In this document: positions 52,007 through 61,384 of the stretch, piece by piece | Position numbering within the stretch: position 1 is the first letter of the stretch | How the letters are laid out: every line of letters starts with the position of its first letter | Origin: Frigoribacterium sp. Leaf415 | GTDB taxonomy: Bacteria > Actinomycetota > Actinomycetes > Actinomycetales > Microbacteriaceae | Reading direction: 5' to 3' | Assembly: GCF_001424645.1 (NCBI RefSeq) | Contig: NZ_LMQR01000002.1 | Coordinates: 154,854 to 218,853, forward strand | Length of the DNA: 64,000 nucleotides | Made by a program: the position numbers and the translations under genes | Notes under the pieces: generated by a model | Databases searched by the model: none | What the model saw: the letters and a program-made list of their open reading frames with translations, nothing else | Told to the model about the DNA's origin: nothing

Positions 52007-52576
52007 ATGCCTGCAGCCGAGTCCCCCACCTTCTCCACGACCCGCGAGGGCGACCTCACGCTCGATGACCACGAGGCGATCGCGGCGATGCTCGCCCGGG
52101 CCTTCCCGAGCTACGACCACTGGTACGCCGGGGCTCGCAGCTGGGCGGGCATGCAGCCCGAGCTGCGGGTCGTCGCGCGTCAGGGCGACGTCGTGGTGGC
52201 GCACGCCGGCCTGCGTCGCCAGTTCGTGACCGTCGGCGACGCCGATCTGCTCGTCACCGCGGTCGGCATGGTCGCCGTCTCGCCGACCGTCCAGGGCACC
52301 GGCCTCGGCGGCGAACTGCTCCGTCAGGTCGACGCGGCACTGACGTCGCTCGACAGCGGCTTCGGGGTGCTCGAGACCGGAGACGACGTGCAGGGCTTCT
52401 ACCGACGCGGCGGCTGGCTGCCGCTCGACGGCCTCACGGCGCACTACACGGCGTTCAGCGCCGACGGCGCCGGCGTCCTCGTCACCCAGGACCACGGCTG
52501 GCTGCTCCGTGAGGGCACGCGCACCCTGGCCGACTGGCCCCAGGGCGAGTTGCACTGGAACGGTCAGATGGTCTGA
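52007..52576 (+). CDS. NodA-like N-acyltransferase
   Basis: A 189-residue protein that resembles rhizobial NodA along most of its length. Visible counterparts, from recall of NodA sequences: RSWAGMQPELRVVA (residues 44-57; NodA RSWAGARPE), VVAHAGLRRQFVTVGDADLLVTAVGMVAVSPTVQGTGLG (NodA [37 protein letters not shown]) and the C-terminus DWPQGELHWNGQ (NodA EWPSGTL..NG). NodA moves a fatty acyl chain onto a deacetylated chitin oligomer. No NodB or NodC-like gene is nearby, so the acceptor is unknown; a GNAT with another substrate is the alternative. It ends in a hairpin made from paired GGAGGCGCGG words. Confidence 0.8.
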   Translation: MPAAESPTFSTTREGDLTLDDHEAIAAMLARAFPSYDHWYAGARSWAGMQPELRVVARQGDVVVAHAGLRRQFVTVGDADLLVTAVGMVAVSPTVQGTGLGGELLRQVDAALTSLDSGFGVLETGDDVQGFYRRGGWLPLDGLTAHYTAFSADGAGVLVTQDHGWLLREGTRTLADWPQGELHWNGQMV

Positions 52577-52616
52577 CCCGGGCGGCACCCGGGACCCCGC
52601 GAACCCGGAACGCCGA

Positions 52617-52653
52617 GGAGGCGCGGTGACCGACGAACGGTCACCGCGCCTCC
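52617..52653. terminator. Hairpin terminator from paired GGAGGCGCGG words
   Basis: GGAGGCGCGGTGACCG and its exact complement form a 16-bp stem with a 5-base loop between the convergent ends of the NodA-like and katA genes. Probably a bidirectional terminator. Confidence 0.75.
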
Positions 52654-52675
52654 CGCGGTCTGTCGCGACTTCCGG

Positions 52676-54178
52676 CTACGCCGGGATGCCGACCTCGGCC
52701 GGGTCCTCGTTCGAGCCGGGAGCCTCGGGCTCGACGCCCTTGCGGACGCGCAAGCCCAGGGTGGGGTCGACGTTGGTCCAGTACTCGTAGACGCGCTCGC
52801 GCAGGGCGGGCTGGGTGACCTTCGAGACGTGGCCCACGATGTTCTGCACCAGGCGGTCGCGCTCCTCGTCGTTCAGCACCTCGCGGACGAGCGTGCCGGC
52901 CTGGCCGAAGTCGTCGTCCTCGGGGTGCAGCGTCACGGACGAGCGGACGAGCTCGCCGTCGCTCTCCCAACCGCCGGTGTCACCCGCGGCCCGCGGGTCC
53001 GCCGCCGGGCCGCCCACCGAGTTCGGTGCGTAGACCGGAGCCGTCGCCTCGCTGAAGTGGTACCGCGCGGCGCCGTCCTTCGAGTACGAGTGCACCTCGG
53101 TCTTGGGCGTGTTCACCGGCAGCTGCTGGTGATTGACGCCGATGCGGTAGCGGTGGGCGTCCGCGTAGCTGAAGATGCGCGCGAGCAGCATCTTGTCGGG
53201 GCTGGTCGCGATGCCGGGGACGAAGTTCGACGGGGCGAACGCGGCCTGCTCGATCTGCGCGAAGTAGTTCTCGGGGTTGCGGTTCAGCGTCATGGTGCCG
53301 ACCTCGATGAGCGGGTAGTCCGCGTGCGGCCACACCTTCGTCAGGTCGAACGGGTTGAAACGGTACGTGGCCGCCTCGTCGTAGGGCATGACCTGCACCG
53401 ACAGCGTCCAGGTCGGGAAGTCGCCACGGTCGATCGCCTCGGAGAGGTCGCGGATGTGGAAGTCGGCGTCCTCGCCCGCGATGCGGTCGGCGTCGTCCTG
53501 CGTGAGGATCTTGTTGCCCTGGTTCGTCTTAAAGTGGTACTTGACCCAGAAGCGCTCGCCCTCGGCGTTGATCCACTGGTACGTGTGCGAGCCGAAGCCG
53601 TCCATGTTGCGCCACGAGGCGGGGAGGCCTCGGTCACCCATCAGCCAGGTGACCTGGTGGGCAGACTCGGGCGACAGCGTCCAGAAGTCCCACTGCATGT
53701 CGTGGTCGCGCAGGTGCGAGCCGGGCAGGCGCTTCTGCGAGTGGATGAAGTCGGGGAACTTCATGCCGTCACGGATGAAGAAGACGGGCGTGTTGTTGCC
53801 CACAAGGTCGTAGTTGCCCTCGCTCGTGTAGAACTTCAGCGCGAAACCGCGGGGGTCGCGCCACGTGTCGGGGCTGCCCTGCTCACCGGCGACGGTCGAG
53901 AAACGGGCGAGCAGCTCGGTCTCGACACCGGGCTGGAAGAGCGCGGCGCGCGTGTAACGCGAGACGTCGGCCGTGGTGACGAACGTGCCGAAGGCTCCGC
54001 CGCCCTTGGCGTGGACGATGCGCTCGGGCACCTTCTCACGGTTGAAGTTGGCCAGCTTCTCGACCAGCTTGTGGTCGTGCAGGACGATCGGGCCGTCGGC
54101 GCCGACCGACTGCGAGAACTCGTCGCTGGCGGCGGGGGCGCCGTTGTCAGTGGTGGTGATCTTCTTGGCGTCGGTCAT
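52676..54178 (-). CDS. katA: Monofunctional haem catalase
   Basis: Catalase that splits hydrogen peroxide in the cytoplasm. The 500-residue product is of the clade 3 small-subunit length. Motifs: [19 protein letters not shown] (distal His), [38 protein letters not shown] and [14 protein letters not shown] (proximal Tyr region). AGAGGA lies upstream of the ATG. A Fur-family gene sits just upstream in the same direction with a 53-bp gap, so this is a furA-katA operon and is likely induced by peroxide. Its coding region contains none of the dispersed GGAGGCGCGG words. Confidence 0.96.
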   Translation of the reverse strand: MTDAKKITTTDNGAPAASDEFSQSVGADGPIVLHDHKLVEKLANFNREKVPERIVHAKGGGAFGTFVTTADVSRYTRAALFQPGVETELLARFSTVAGEQGSPDTWRDPRGFALKFYTSEGNYDLVGNNTPVFFIRDGMKFPDFIHSQKRLPGSHLRDHDMQWDFWTLSPESAHQVTWLMGDRGLPASWRNMDGFGSHTYQWINAEGERFWVKYHFKTNQGNKILTQDDADRIAGEDADFHIRDLSEAIDRGDFPTWTLSVQVMPYDEAATYRFNPFDLTKVWPHADYPLIEVGTMTLNRNPENYFAQIEQAAFAPSNFVPGIATSPDKMLLARIFSYADAHRYRIGVNHQQLPVNTPKTEVHSYSKDGAARYHFSEATAPVYAPNSVGGPAADPRAAGDTGGWESDGELVRSSVTLHPEDDDFGQAGTLVREVLNDEERDRLVQNIVGHVSKVTQPALRERVYEYWTNVDPTLGLRVRKGVEPEAPGSNEDPAEVGIPA

Positions 54179-54231
54179 GTGTCCTCTTTCGTTCGTGGTT
54201 CGTCGTCGTGTGAGATCAGGGGGCGGGCGGG

Positions 54232-54735
54232 TCAGGCCACCGGGACGGCCGCGTCCGCGCGGTCGGACGAGGAGGCGCGGCTCGCCTGGTCGCCCTCCGC
54301 ACCGTCGGCCTCGGCCGCTCGACAGGCCGGGCACAGACCCCAGAAGGTCACCTCGGCGGTCTGCACGAGGTATCCCGAGTCGTGCGAGGGGGTGAGGCAG
54401 GGGGCGTGGCCGACGACGCAGTCCACGTCGGCGACCGAGCCGCACACCCCGCAGACCACGTGGTGGTGGTTGTCGCCCGTCCTCAGCTCGTAGAGCGCTG
54501 CCGAGCCCGCTGGTTCGATGCGACGCACCAGCCCCGCGCCGGTCAGCGCGTTGAGGACGCCGTAGACCGCCTGCACCGACGTGCCGGGCAGGTCGAGGGC
54601 GACCCGGGCGAAGACCTGCTCGGCGGCCGCGTGGGGCGACGGCTCGAGGGCGCGCAACACGGCGAGCCGGGGCTCGGTCACGCGCAACCCGGCGGAGCGC
54701 AGTGCTTCGCGGGGGTCGTCGGTCGGATGGGTCAT
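54232..54735 (-). CDS. furA: Fur-family regulator (FurA/PerR-like)
   Basis: A 167-residue repressor with a winged helix (residues about 12-75, [17 protein letters not shown] and [18 protein letters not shown]) and a metal-binding domain with [18 protein letters not shown] and LCPACR, giving structural-zinc cysteines. As in mycobacteria, a Fur paralogue upstream of a catalase gene usually senses peroxide by metal-catalysed oxidation and represses itself and katA. A perfect A/T-rich palindrome lies 19 bases upstream. The C-terminal tail after CRAAEADG is Ala/Asp/Ser-rich and includes the dispersed word (RASSS). Confidence 0.9.
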   Translation of the reverse strand: MTHPTDDPREALRSAGLRVTEPRLAVLRALEPSPHAAAEQVFARVALDLPGTSVQAVYGVLNALTGAGLVRRIEPAGSAALYELRTGDNHHHVVCGVCGSVADVDCVVGHAPCLTPSHDSGYLVQTAEVTFWGLCPACRAAEADGAEGDQASRASSSDRADAAVPVA

Positions 54736-54753
54736 GCATCAAGTGAACCACTC

Positions 54754-54770
54754 TTTTGATCAGATCAAAA
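54754..54770. promoter_or_regulatory. Fur-type operator of the furA-katA operon
   Basis: TTTTGAT-CAG-ATCAAAA, a perfect 7-bp arm palindrome in an AT-rich pocket upstream of furA. It fits the AT-rich palindromes bound by Fur/PerR proteins and may also affect the divergent acyltransferase gene. Confidence 0.75.
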
Positions 54771-54853
54771 CAATCCGGGCCACCTCGGAGGACGTTCCCT
54801 GGTTCGGACGCGCCGCACCTGTGGACAACCACACCCGAGCGGCCCCGGGTCGC

Positions 54854-54859
54854 TACCGT
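54854..54859 (+). promoter_or_regulatory. -10 element (leaderless promoter)
   Basis: TACCGT, seven bases, then the ATG at 54867. Confidence 0.5.
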
Positions 54860-54866
54860 CGTCGAC

Positions 54867-56201
54867 ATGAGCACCGCCGCCACGACACCGCCGTCCGTCG
54901 TCGTCCCCCCGGGCCGCGACCTCGTGGTGGATCTCGCCCGCGTCTTCTGCGTCCTGCTGGTCGTCGCGATCCACGTGATGATGGCCGGTGTCGCCGTCGA
55001 CGCGACGGGCGCCGTCGTGGCGAACCGTCCCCTGCAAGAGCAGTCCTGGTTCCCGCTCTCGACGTGGGCCGGGCAGATCATGCCGCTCTTCTTCGTGGTG
55101 GGCGGGTTCGCCAGCGCCACGGCCTGGGCCGGGGCACGGCGTCGCGGCGCCGACGCCGGCGACTTCGTCCGCGGTCGCCTCCTGCGCCTCGCCCGCCCCG
55201 CGAGCGCGGTCTTCGTCGTCCTCGCGATCGCCCTCGCCGTCGCGACCCTGCTCGGCGTCGATCCCGAACTGCTCGACGTCGTGGCGACCGGCGTGGGCTC
55301 GCCGTTCTGGTTCCTCGCCGCCTACGGCATCACGCAGCTGCTCGTGCCGGTGATGGCCCGCCTGCACGCGACCCGCCCGTGGGCGACGCTGTCCGTCCTG
55401 GTCGTCGCCGCGGTCCTGGTCGACGCGGTGCGGTACGGCACCGGCGTCACGGCCGTCGGGCTCCTCAACCTCGCCTTCGTGTGGCTCTTCGTGCAGCAGC
55501 TCGGCTTCGCCTACGCCGACGGGCTGTTCCGTCGGACCCCTCGGGCCGTGCTGCTCGTCGTCGCCGTCGTGGCGTACGCCTCGCTGGTCCCGCTGACGAC
55601 GGCCGGGCCGTGGTCGGACGACATGCTGAGCAACCTCAATCCGCCGACGGTGCCGCTCATGGTGCTCGGGGTGGCGCAGATCTGCGTCCTGTCGCTCCTG
55701 CACCCCGTCCTGGCGCGTCTCATGTCCACGTCGGCGGCCCGCGCCGTCGTGTTCGCCGTCGGCAGCCGCGGCATGACCATCTACCTCTGGCACCTCCCGC
55801 TGTTGATCGCCGTGCTCGGGGTCCTCTTGGCCGTGGGCGGGCCGCTCCCCCAACCCTCGACCGCCACCTGGTGGTGGACGCGCCTCCCGATCTGGGCCCT
55901 CGTCATCGGGCTGACCTGCCTGGTCTCGCTGGCGACGGCCCGGTTCGAGCTGCCGCCGCGAGCGTTCGCCGAGGGGCGGCGCCGCGCCTCCTGGTGGTCG
56001 ATCGGGGTGGCGGCGGTGCTCGCCATCGGGCCGCCGTTCGACGTGATGCACGAGGGCCTCGACCTGCGCAACGCGATCGCGGGCGCGATCTGCCTGCCCC
56101 TGGCCGTCTGGCTGCTCGGCCGGTCGCGCCCCGACGTCGACCCGGAGTCCGCCCCGCGGGCCGCCGCCGACAGACCCGCGGACGCAGCCCACACGGGGTA
56201 G
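54867..56201 (+). CDS. Acyltransferase-3 family membrane protein
   Basis: A 444-residue integral membrane protein with about 10-12 helices. [23 protein letters not shown] near the N-terminus holds the conserved Arg and His of the acyltransferase-3 family, and [16 protein letters not shown] and [16 protein letters not shown] are typical later segments. Members acetylate or acylate sugars, peptidoglycan or lipids at the outer face. The acceptor is unknown. The gene is divergent from furA across 131 bp that include the Fur palindrome. A GGAGGCGCGG word lies in a loop (RRRASWW). Confidence 0.87.
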   Translation: MSTAATTPPSVVVPPGRDLVVDLARVFCVLLVVAIHVMMAGVAVDATGAVVANRPLQEQSWFPLSTWAGQIMPLFFVVGGFASATAWAGARRRGADAGDFVRGRLLRLARPASAVFVVLAIALAVATLLGVDPELLDVVATGVGSPFWFLAAYGITQLLVPVMARLHATRPWATLSVLVVAAVLVDAVRYGTGVTAVGLLNLAFVWLFVQQLGFAYADGLFRRTPRAVLLVVAVVAYASLVPLTTAGPWSDDMLSNLNPPTVPLMVLGVAQICVLSLLHPVLARLMSTSAARAVVFAVGSRGMTIYLWHLPLLIAVLGVLLAVGGPLPQPSTATWWWTRLPIWALVIGLTCLVSLATARFELPPRAFAEGRRRASWWSIGVAAVLAIGPPFDVMHEGLDLRNAIAGAICLPLAVWLLGRSRPDVDPESAPRAAADRPADAAHTG

Positions 56202-56234
56202 ACGCCCGGCCGACGGGGGGCTCGGCCGGGCGTC
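56201..56234 (+). terminator. Hairpin terminator
   Basis: GACGCCCGGCCGA / TCGGCCGGGCGTC, perfect 13-bp stem with an 8-base loop, beginning at the last base of the acyltransferase stop codon. Confidence 0.75.
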
Positions 56235-56439
56235 CGGCGGTCTCGGAGCGGATCAGGAACCCCGGGACCGGACGCGGAACAGAAGGCCCGATCACGAGGC
56301 CCGCGCTCTGTCCGCTGAGAACACTCTGCGGCGCGAACCAATGATCCGGCTGACAGGTGGCCCGCATTCCGCTGACCATCGCCGCGACGGTCGATGCGTC
56401 CACGACGACGGCACCACCAGGAGGCGCGCGCGGCTGCCG

Positions 56440-56445
56440 TAGACT
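56440..56445 (+). promoter_or_regulatory. -10 element of the purSQL operon
   Basis: TAGACT about 40 bases before the purS start. A short leader with a clear GCAGGAG ribosome-binding site (56472-56478) follows, unlike the leaderless genes. The preceding 200 bases show nothing else except one GGAGGCGCG word at 56421. Confidence 0.5.
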
Positions 56446-56485
56446 CGTCGCGTCCACCCGTTGACGCCTCTGCAGGAGTAAACCA

Positions 56486-56748
56486 GTGCCCACAATCGTC
56501 GTCGAGGTCATGCCCAAGGCTGAACTGCTCGACCCCCAGGGCAAGGCCGTCGCCGGTGCCCTCTCCCGTCTCGGCAAAGGGGCGTTCACCGACGTCCGCA
56601 TCGGCAAGCGCTTCGAGGTCACGGTCGAGGGCGAGGTGACCGACGCCGTCCTCGCGGACGTCCGCGAGCTCGCCGACGACATGTTCTCGAACTCGGTCAT
56701 CGAGGACGTCGTCTCGATCACCGTCGCCGACGCTCCCGCCGCCCTCTG

Positions 56749-56749
<1 letters not shown>
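56486..56749 (+). CDS. purS: Phosphoribosylformylglycinamidine synthase subunit PurS
   Basis: PurS is the small bridging subunit of FGAM synthase. The 87-residue product has [27 protein letters not shown] and VRIGKRFEV, as in the family. The GTG start at 56486 is fixed by GCAGGAG eight bases upstream. Its stop overlaps the purQ ATG by one base (TGATG). Confidence 0.96.
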
Positions 56750-57440
<691 letters not shown>

Positions 57441-57444
<4 letters not shown>

Positions 57445-59795
57445 CCGACCAGACCGACCGCGCCCCGCACGACGCCGAGATGATCGACGTCCGCCCCGAG
57501 GGTCACGTGCCCGACACCGTGGCGAACGCCGCGGCGACGCCTGATCGCGAGCAGCCCTACGGCGCCCTCGGCCTGAAGGCCGACGAGTACGCGAAGATCC
57601 GCGAGATCCTGGGGCGTCGCCCCACGAGCGGTGAGCTCGCCATGTACTCGGTCATGTGGAGCGAGCACTGCTCCTACAAGTCGAGCAAGATCTACCTCCG
57701 GCAGTTCGGCCAGAAGGTCTCGCCCGCCATGAAGAAGAACCTCATGGTCGGCATGGGCGAGAACGCCGGAGTGGTCGACGTGGGGGGCGGCTGGGCCGTC
57801 ACCTTCAAGGTCGAGTCGCACAACCACCCGAGCTACATCGAGCCGTTCCAGGGGGCGGCCACCGGCGTGGGCGGCATCGTCCGCGACATCATCTCGATGG
57901 GTGCCCGCCCCGTCGCGGTCATGGACCAGCTGCGCTTCGGCGACATCGACGCGGCGGACACGGCCCGCGTGGTCGACGGCGTCGTGGGTGGCATCAGCTT
58001 CTACGCCAACTGCCTCGGCCTGCCCAACATCGGCGGCGAGACCTACTTCGACGCCGTCTACCAGGGCAATCCCCTGGTCAACGCACTGGCCGTGGGCGTC
58101 CTGCGCCACGAAGACCTCCACCTGGCCAACGCCCGGGGCGTGGGCAACAAGGTGGTCCTGTTCGGTGCGCGCACCGGCGGTGACGGCATCGGCGGCGCCT
58201 CCATCCTCGCCTCCGACACGTTCTCGTCCGGCGGGCCCACCAAGCGTCCTGCCGTCCAGGTCGGCGACCCGTTCGCCGAGAAGGTGCTCATCGAGTGCTG
58301 CCTCGAGCTGTTCCGCGACGAACTGGTCGAGGGCATCCAAGACCTCGGTGCAGCCGGCATCAGCTGCGCCACGTCCGAGCTCGCCTCGAACGGCGACGGC
58401 GGCATGTTCATCGAACTCGACAACGTCCTGCTGCGCGACCCGTCGCTCACCGCCGAAGAGATCCTGATGAGCGAGAGCCAAGAACGCATGATGGCCGTCG
58501 TGCGTCCCGAGAAGCTCGACGCGTTCCTCGCGGTCGTGGCGAAGTGGGACGTCGAGACGAGCGTGCTCGGCGAGGTCACCGACACCGGCCGTCTCGTCAT
58601 CAACTGGCACGGCGAAGAGATCGTCAACGTCGAGCCCCGCACGGTCGCCGTCGACGGCCCGGTGTACGAGCGCCCCGTCGCCTACCCCACCTGGATCGAC
58701 GCCCTGCAGGCCGACAGCGCCTCGTCGCTGCCCCGCCCCACGGGCAACGCCGTCCTGCGCGAGCAGTTCCTCGAACTGCTCGGCTCGCCCAACCTGGCCG
58801 ACAAGAGCTGGGTCACGAACCAGTACGACACCTACGTGCTGGGCAACACCGCGCTCAGCTTCCCCGACGACGGAGGCATGATCCGCGTCGACGAAGAGAC
58901 CGGTCTCGGCTTCGCGATCGCGACCGACGCCAACGGGCGCTACTGCCAGCTCGATCCCAAGCAGGGTGCTCGCCTGGCGCTGGCCGAGGCGTACCGCAAC
59001 GTCGCCGTGACCGGTGCCGTGCCCGCCGCCGTGACCGACTGCCTGAACTTCGGCAGCCCGGAGGACCCCGAGGTCATGTGGCAGTTCTCGCAGGCCGTCG
59101 AGGGACTGGCCGACGGGTGCCTCGAACTCGAGATCCCGGTCACCGGCGGCAACGTGTCGTTCTACAACCAGACCGGCACGCGTCCGATCCACCCCACTCC
59201 CGTGGTGGGCGTCCTCGGCGTGATAGACGACGTCGCCAAGCGCATCCCGTCCGGCTGGCAGGACGAAGGCGACAACATCTACCTGCTCGGCACCACGGCG
59301 CTCGAGCTCGACGGATCGGCCTGGGCCGGCGTGGTCCACGACCACCTCGGTGGACGCCCGCCGGCGGTCGACCTCGCGGCCGAGGCGCAGCTCGCGCAGC
59401 TCCTGCACGCCGGTGGCGACCAGTCGTTGATCGCGGCGGCCCACGACCTGAGCGACGGCGGCCTGGCACAGGCGCTGGCCGAGGCCGTGCTGCGCTTCGG
59501 AGTCGGTGCTCGCGTCTGGCTGGGTGAGATCATCGAGCGGGACGGCATCGACGTCGCGACCGCCCTCTTCAGCGAGTCGACCGGTCGCGTGATCGTCTCG
59601 GTGCCCCGCGAGGACGACGTCCGCTTCCGCGGCCTCTGCGAGGGCCGTGGCTACCCGGTGGCCCGCATCGGCGTGACCGACGGCGAGTCGGGGTCGCTCG
59701 AGGTACAGGACGTCTTCACGGTGTCCATCGACGAGCTGCGCAGCACCCACCGTGGCACTCTGCCGGCCCGCTTCGGAGCCACCATCGGCGACTAG
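57441..59795 (+). CDS. purL: Phosphoribosylformylglycinamidine synthase subunit PurL
   Basis: PurL is the catalytic subunit of FGAM synthase (FGAR + glutamine + ATP). The 784-residue small-type enzyme has [82 protein letters not shown] and [14 protein letters not shown] at 57441 overlaps the purQ stop by four bases. Purine genes therefore occur in three separate blocks in this window. The gene has none of the dispersed GGAGGCGCGG words. A strong terminator follows. Confidence 0.97.
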
Positions 59796-59811
59796 TCACC
59801 ATCCTGCGACG

Positions 59812-59848
59812 ACTCGAAGGCCCTCACCACAGGTGAGGGCCTTCGAGT
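59812..59848 (+). terminator. Terminator of the purSQL operon
   Basis: ACTCGAAGGCCCTCACC / GGTGAGGGCCTTCGAGT, perfect 17-bp stem with a 3-base loop, 16 bases after the purL stop. Confidence 0.85.
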
Positions 59849-59889
59849 TCGTGGGAGGCAGAACCCCAGGGCCCCGCATCTTCTGCATG

Positions 59890-59895
59890 TAAAAT
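59890..59895 (+). promoter_or_regulatory. -10 element (leaderless promoter)
   Basis: TAAAAT, seven bases, then ATG at 59903. It overlaps another in-frame ATG at 59894, which argues for the later start. Confidence 0.6.
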
Positions 59896-59902
59896 GTCTC
59901 AT

Positions 59903-61009
59903 ATGCAGACCCCGACCCCGTCCCCTGAGGCGTCCTTCCGTGATCGCGAACGCTTCTCGGGCATCCAGGGCCTCCGGTTCGTGGCAGCCCTCCTGGTGGT
60001 CGTCACCCACACCGTGTTCTACGCCCACGAACGACTCGACCCCTCGTTCCGCCCGTGGAGCTACGGATCGGTCGGGGTGGACGTCTTCTTCGCGATCAGT
60101 GGGTTCGTCATGATGCACACCGTCCGTCGCCTCGAGGGCACGCCGCGGGCCTGGGCCATCTTCGCGCGTCGCCGACTCGATCGCATCGTCCCGCTCTACT
60201 GGCTCGCGACGACCCTCAAGGTGCTGACGTTGGTACTCGTCCCTTCGGCCGTGCTGCACGCCACCCTCGAGCCGGCCAACACGCTCGGGTCGTACTTCTT
60301 CATCCCGACCCGCAACGCCGAAGGCAACATCGAACCCGTCCTCGGCGTCGGCTGGACCCTCGTCTTCGAGTGTGCGTTCTACGCCCTCGTGGCCCTGTGC
60401 CTGGCCCTCAGACTCAGAGTCCTGCCCACCGTCGGAGCGGTGCTCGTCACCTGCTCGGCGCTGTGGTGGGCCTTCGACGCCGCACGCCCGGCATGGGCGG
60501 TCTATTTCGACCCCATCGTCCTGTTCTTCCTCATCGGCATGGTGATCGCCGAGCTGACGCGTCCCGCCCGCCGTGGCTGGTTGTGGGCCGTGCTCGCGGT
60601 CTCCCTGGTGGCCCTGGCGGTCGTGCTCGCCACGTCCGTCGGAGACGGGGGCTTCGGGCGCAACGCACCAGCCCGATTCGCGGGCGTCACGGCTGTCGTG
60701 GCGGCGACGGTGCTGGCCGAAGGTCCCCTTCGCCGCGTGACGCCGACCTGGGTGCTCACCGGCGGTGCCGCGTCGTACGCGCTCTACCTGTTCCACCCCT
60801 TGGTGGCCCCGGCCGTGCCCGAGCTCTTCGCGCGCCTGGGTTGGATCGACGGCTGGCTGTCGGTCGCCGTGTCGGTTCCACTCCTGGTGGCCTTGTCGTT
60901 CGTCATCCACCGTCGCGTCGAGCGCCCCATCGCCAGGGTTCTCGCCCGACGAGGACGCGGCCCACGGCGCCCACTCGGCTCCGAGTCAGAAGAGCCCCAA
61001 CCGGCCTAG
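59903..61009 (+). CDS. Acyltransferase-3 family protein (OafA/ExoZ-like)
   Basis: A 368-residue membrane protein with about 10 helices. FSGIQGLRFVAALLVVVTHTVFYAHERL and GSVGVDVFFAISGFVMMHTVRRL are the strongly conserved first two segments of the family, including the catalytic-region His and Arg. FARRRLDRIVPLYWL and YALYLFHPLV follow. It should add acyl (often acetyl) groups to exopolysaccharide or lipid sugars. ATG at 59903 is chosen over 59894 because a TAAAAT element covers the latter. It stands alone. Codon choice looks slightly less GC-biased than its neighbours. Confidence 0.88.
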   Translation: MQTPTPSPEASFRDRERFSGIQGLRFVAALLVVVTHTVFYAHERLDPSFRPWSYGSVGVDVFFAISGFVMMHTVRRLEGTPRAWAIFARRRLDRIVPLYWLATTLKVLTLVLVPSAVLHATLEPANTLGSYFFIPTRNAEGNIEPVLGVGWTLVFECAFYALVALCLALRLRVLPTVGAVLVTCSALWWAFDAARPAWAVYFDPIVLFFLIGMVIAELTRPARRGWLWAVLAVSLVALAVVLATSVGDGGFGRNAPARFAGVTAVVAATVLAEGPLRRVTPTWVLTGGAASYALYLFHPLVAPAVPELFARLGWIDGWLSVAVSVPLLVALSFVIHRRVERPIARVLARRGRGPRRPLGSESEEPQPA

Positions 61010-61075
61010 CTGCTGACGCCCGACGGCACACCGACCACTCCGCCCGAGGCGCGAGGCGCGACGCGCGACGCGGGG

Positions 61076-61234
61076 ACGATCGCGTTCGGCGAAGCCGAGA
61101 ACGCCGTCGGAGGCGGACAGACAGGCCCGAACAGCAATTCCCCCGGGCCACAGGGCCGTCACGATGGCGTTCGGCGAAGCCGAACACGTCGCCGGAGGCG
61201 GACAGACAGGCCCGAACAGCAATTCCCCCGGGCC
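61076..61234. repeat. 74-bp direct duplication beside tRNA-Gln
   Basis: 61076-61149 and 61161-61234 are near-identical (about 92% by eye), sharing GCGTTCGGCGAAGCCGA and GGCGGACAGACAGGCCCG and ending CAATTCCCCCGGGCC. They lie 25 bases beyond the tRNA 3' end. After the second copy CCCCCGGGCC-GAAA-GGCC-A-GGGGG forms a hairpin suited to ending the tRNA transcript on the minus strand. No gene is seen in 61010-61258. Confidence 0.85.
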
Positions 61235-61258
61235 GAAAGGCCAGGGGGAACAAAGTTG

Positions 61259-61330
61259 CTGGGGTACCTGGACTCGAACCAAGAACAACTGAACCAGAAT
61301 CAGTCGTGTTGCCAATTACACCATACCCCA
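61259..61330 (-). tRNA. tRNA-Gln (anticodon CTG)
   Basis: On the minus strand the 72-base gene starts TGGGGTA and ends TACCCCA plus discriminator G, giving a perfect 7-bp acceptor stem. D-arm GGTGTAATTGGCAACAC; anticodon stem ACTGA-TTCTGGT-TCAGT with CTG in the loop; T-arm GGTTCGAGTCC. CCA is not encoded. It lies near gltX; actinobacteria generally lack GlnRS and charge this tRNA through GluRS plus GatCAB. Confidence 0.95.
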
Positions 61331-61384
61331 ATGATGACAACCGTCAGGTCTACATCACTGTCGGCCCATCATCTGGACCGACGT

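Noticed and set aside
61010..61330. Integrated element bounded by att repeats at tRNA-Gln
   Set aside because: No integrase, phage or plasmid gene is nearby and the duplicated units do not copy the tRNA 3' end.
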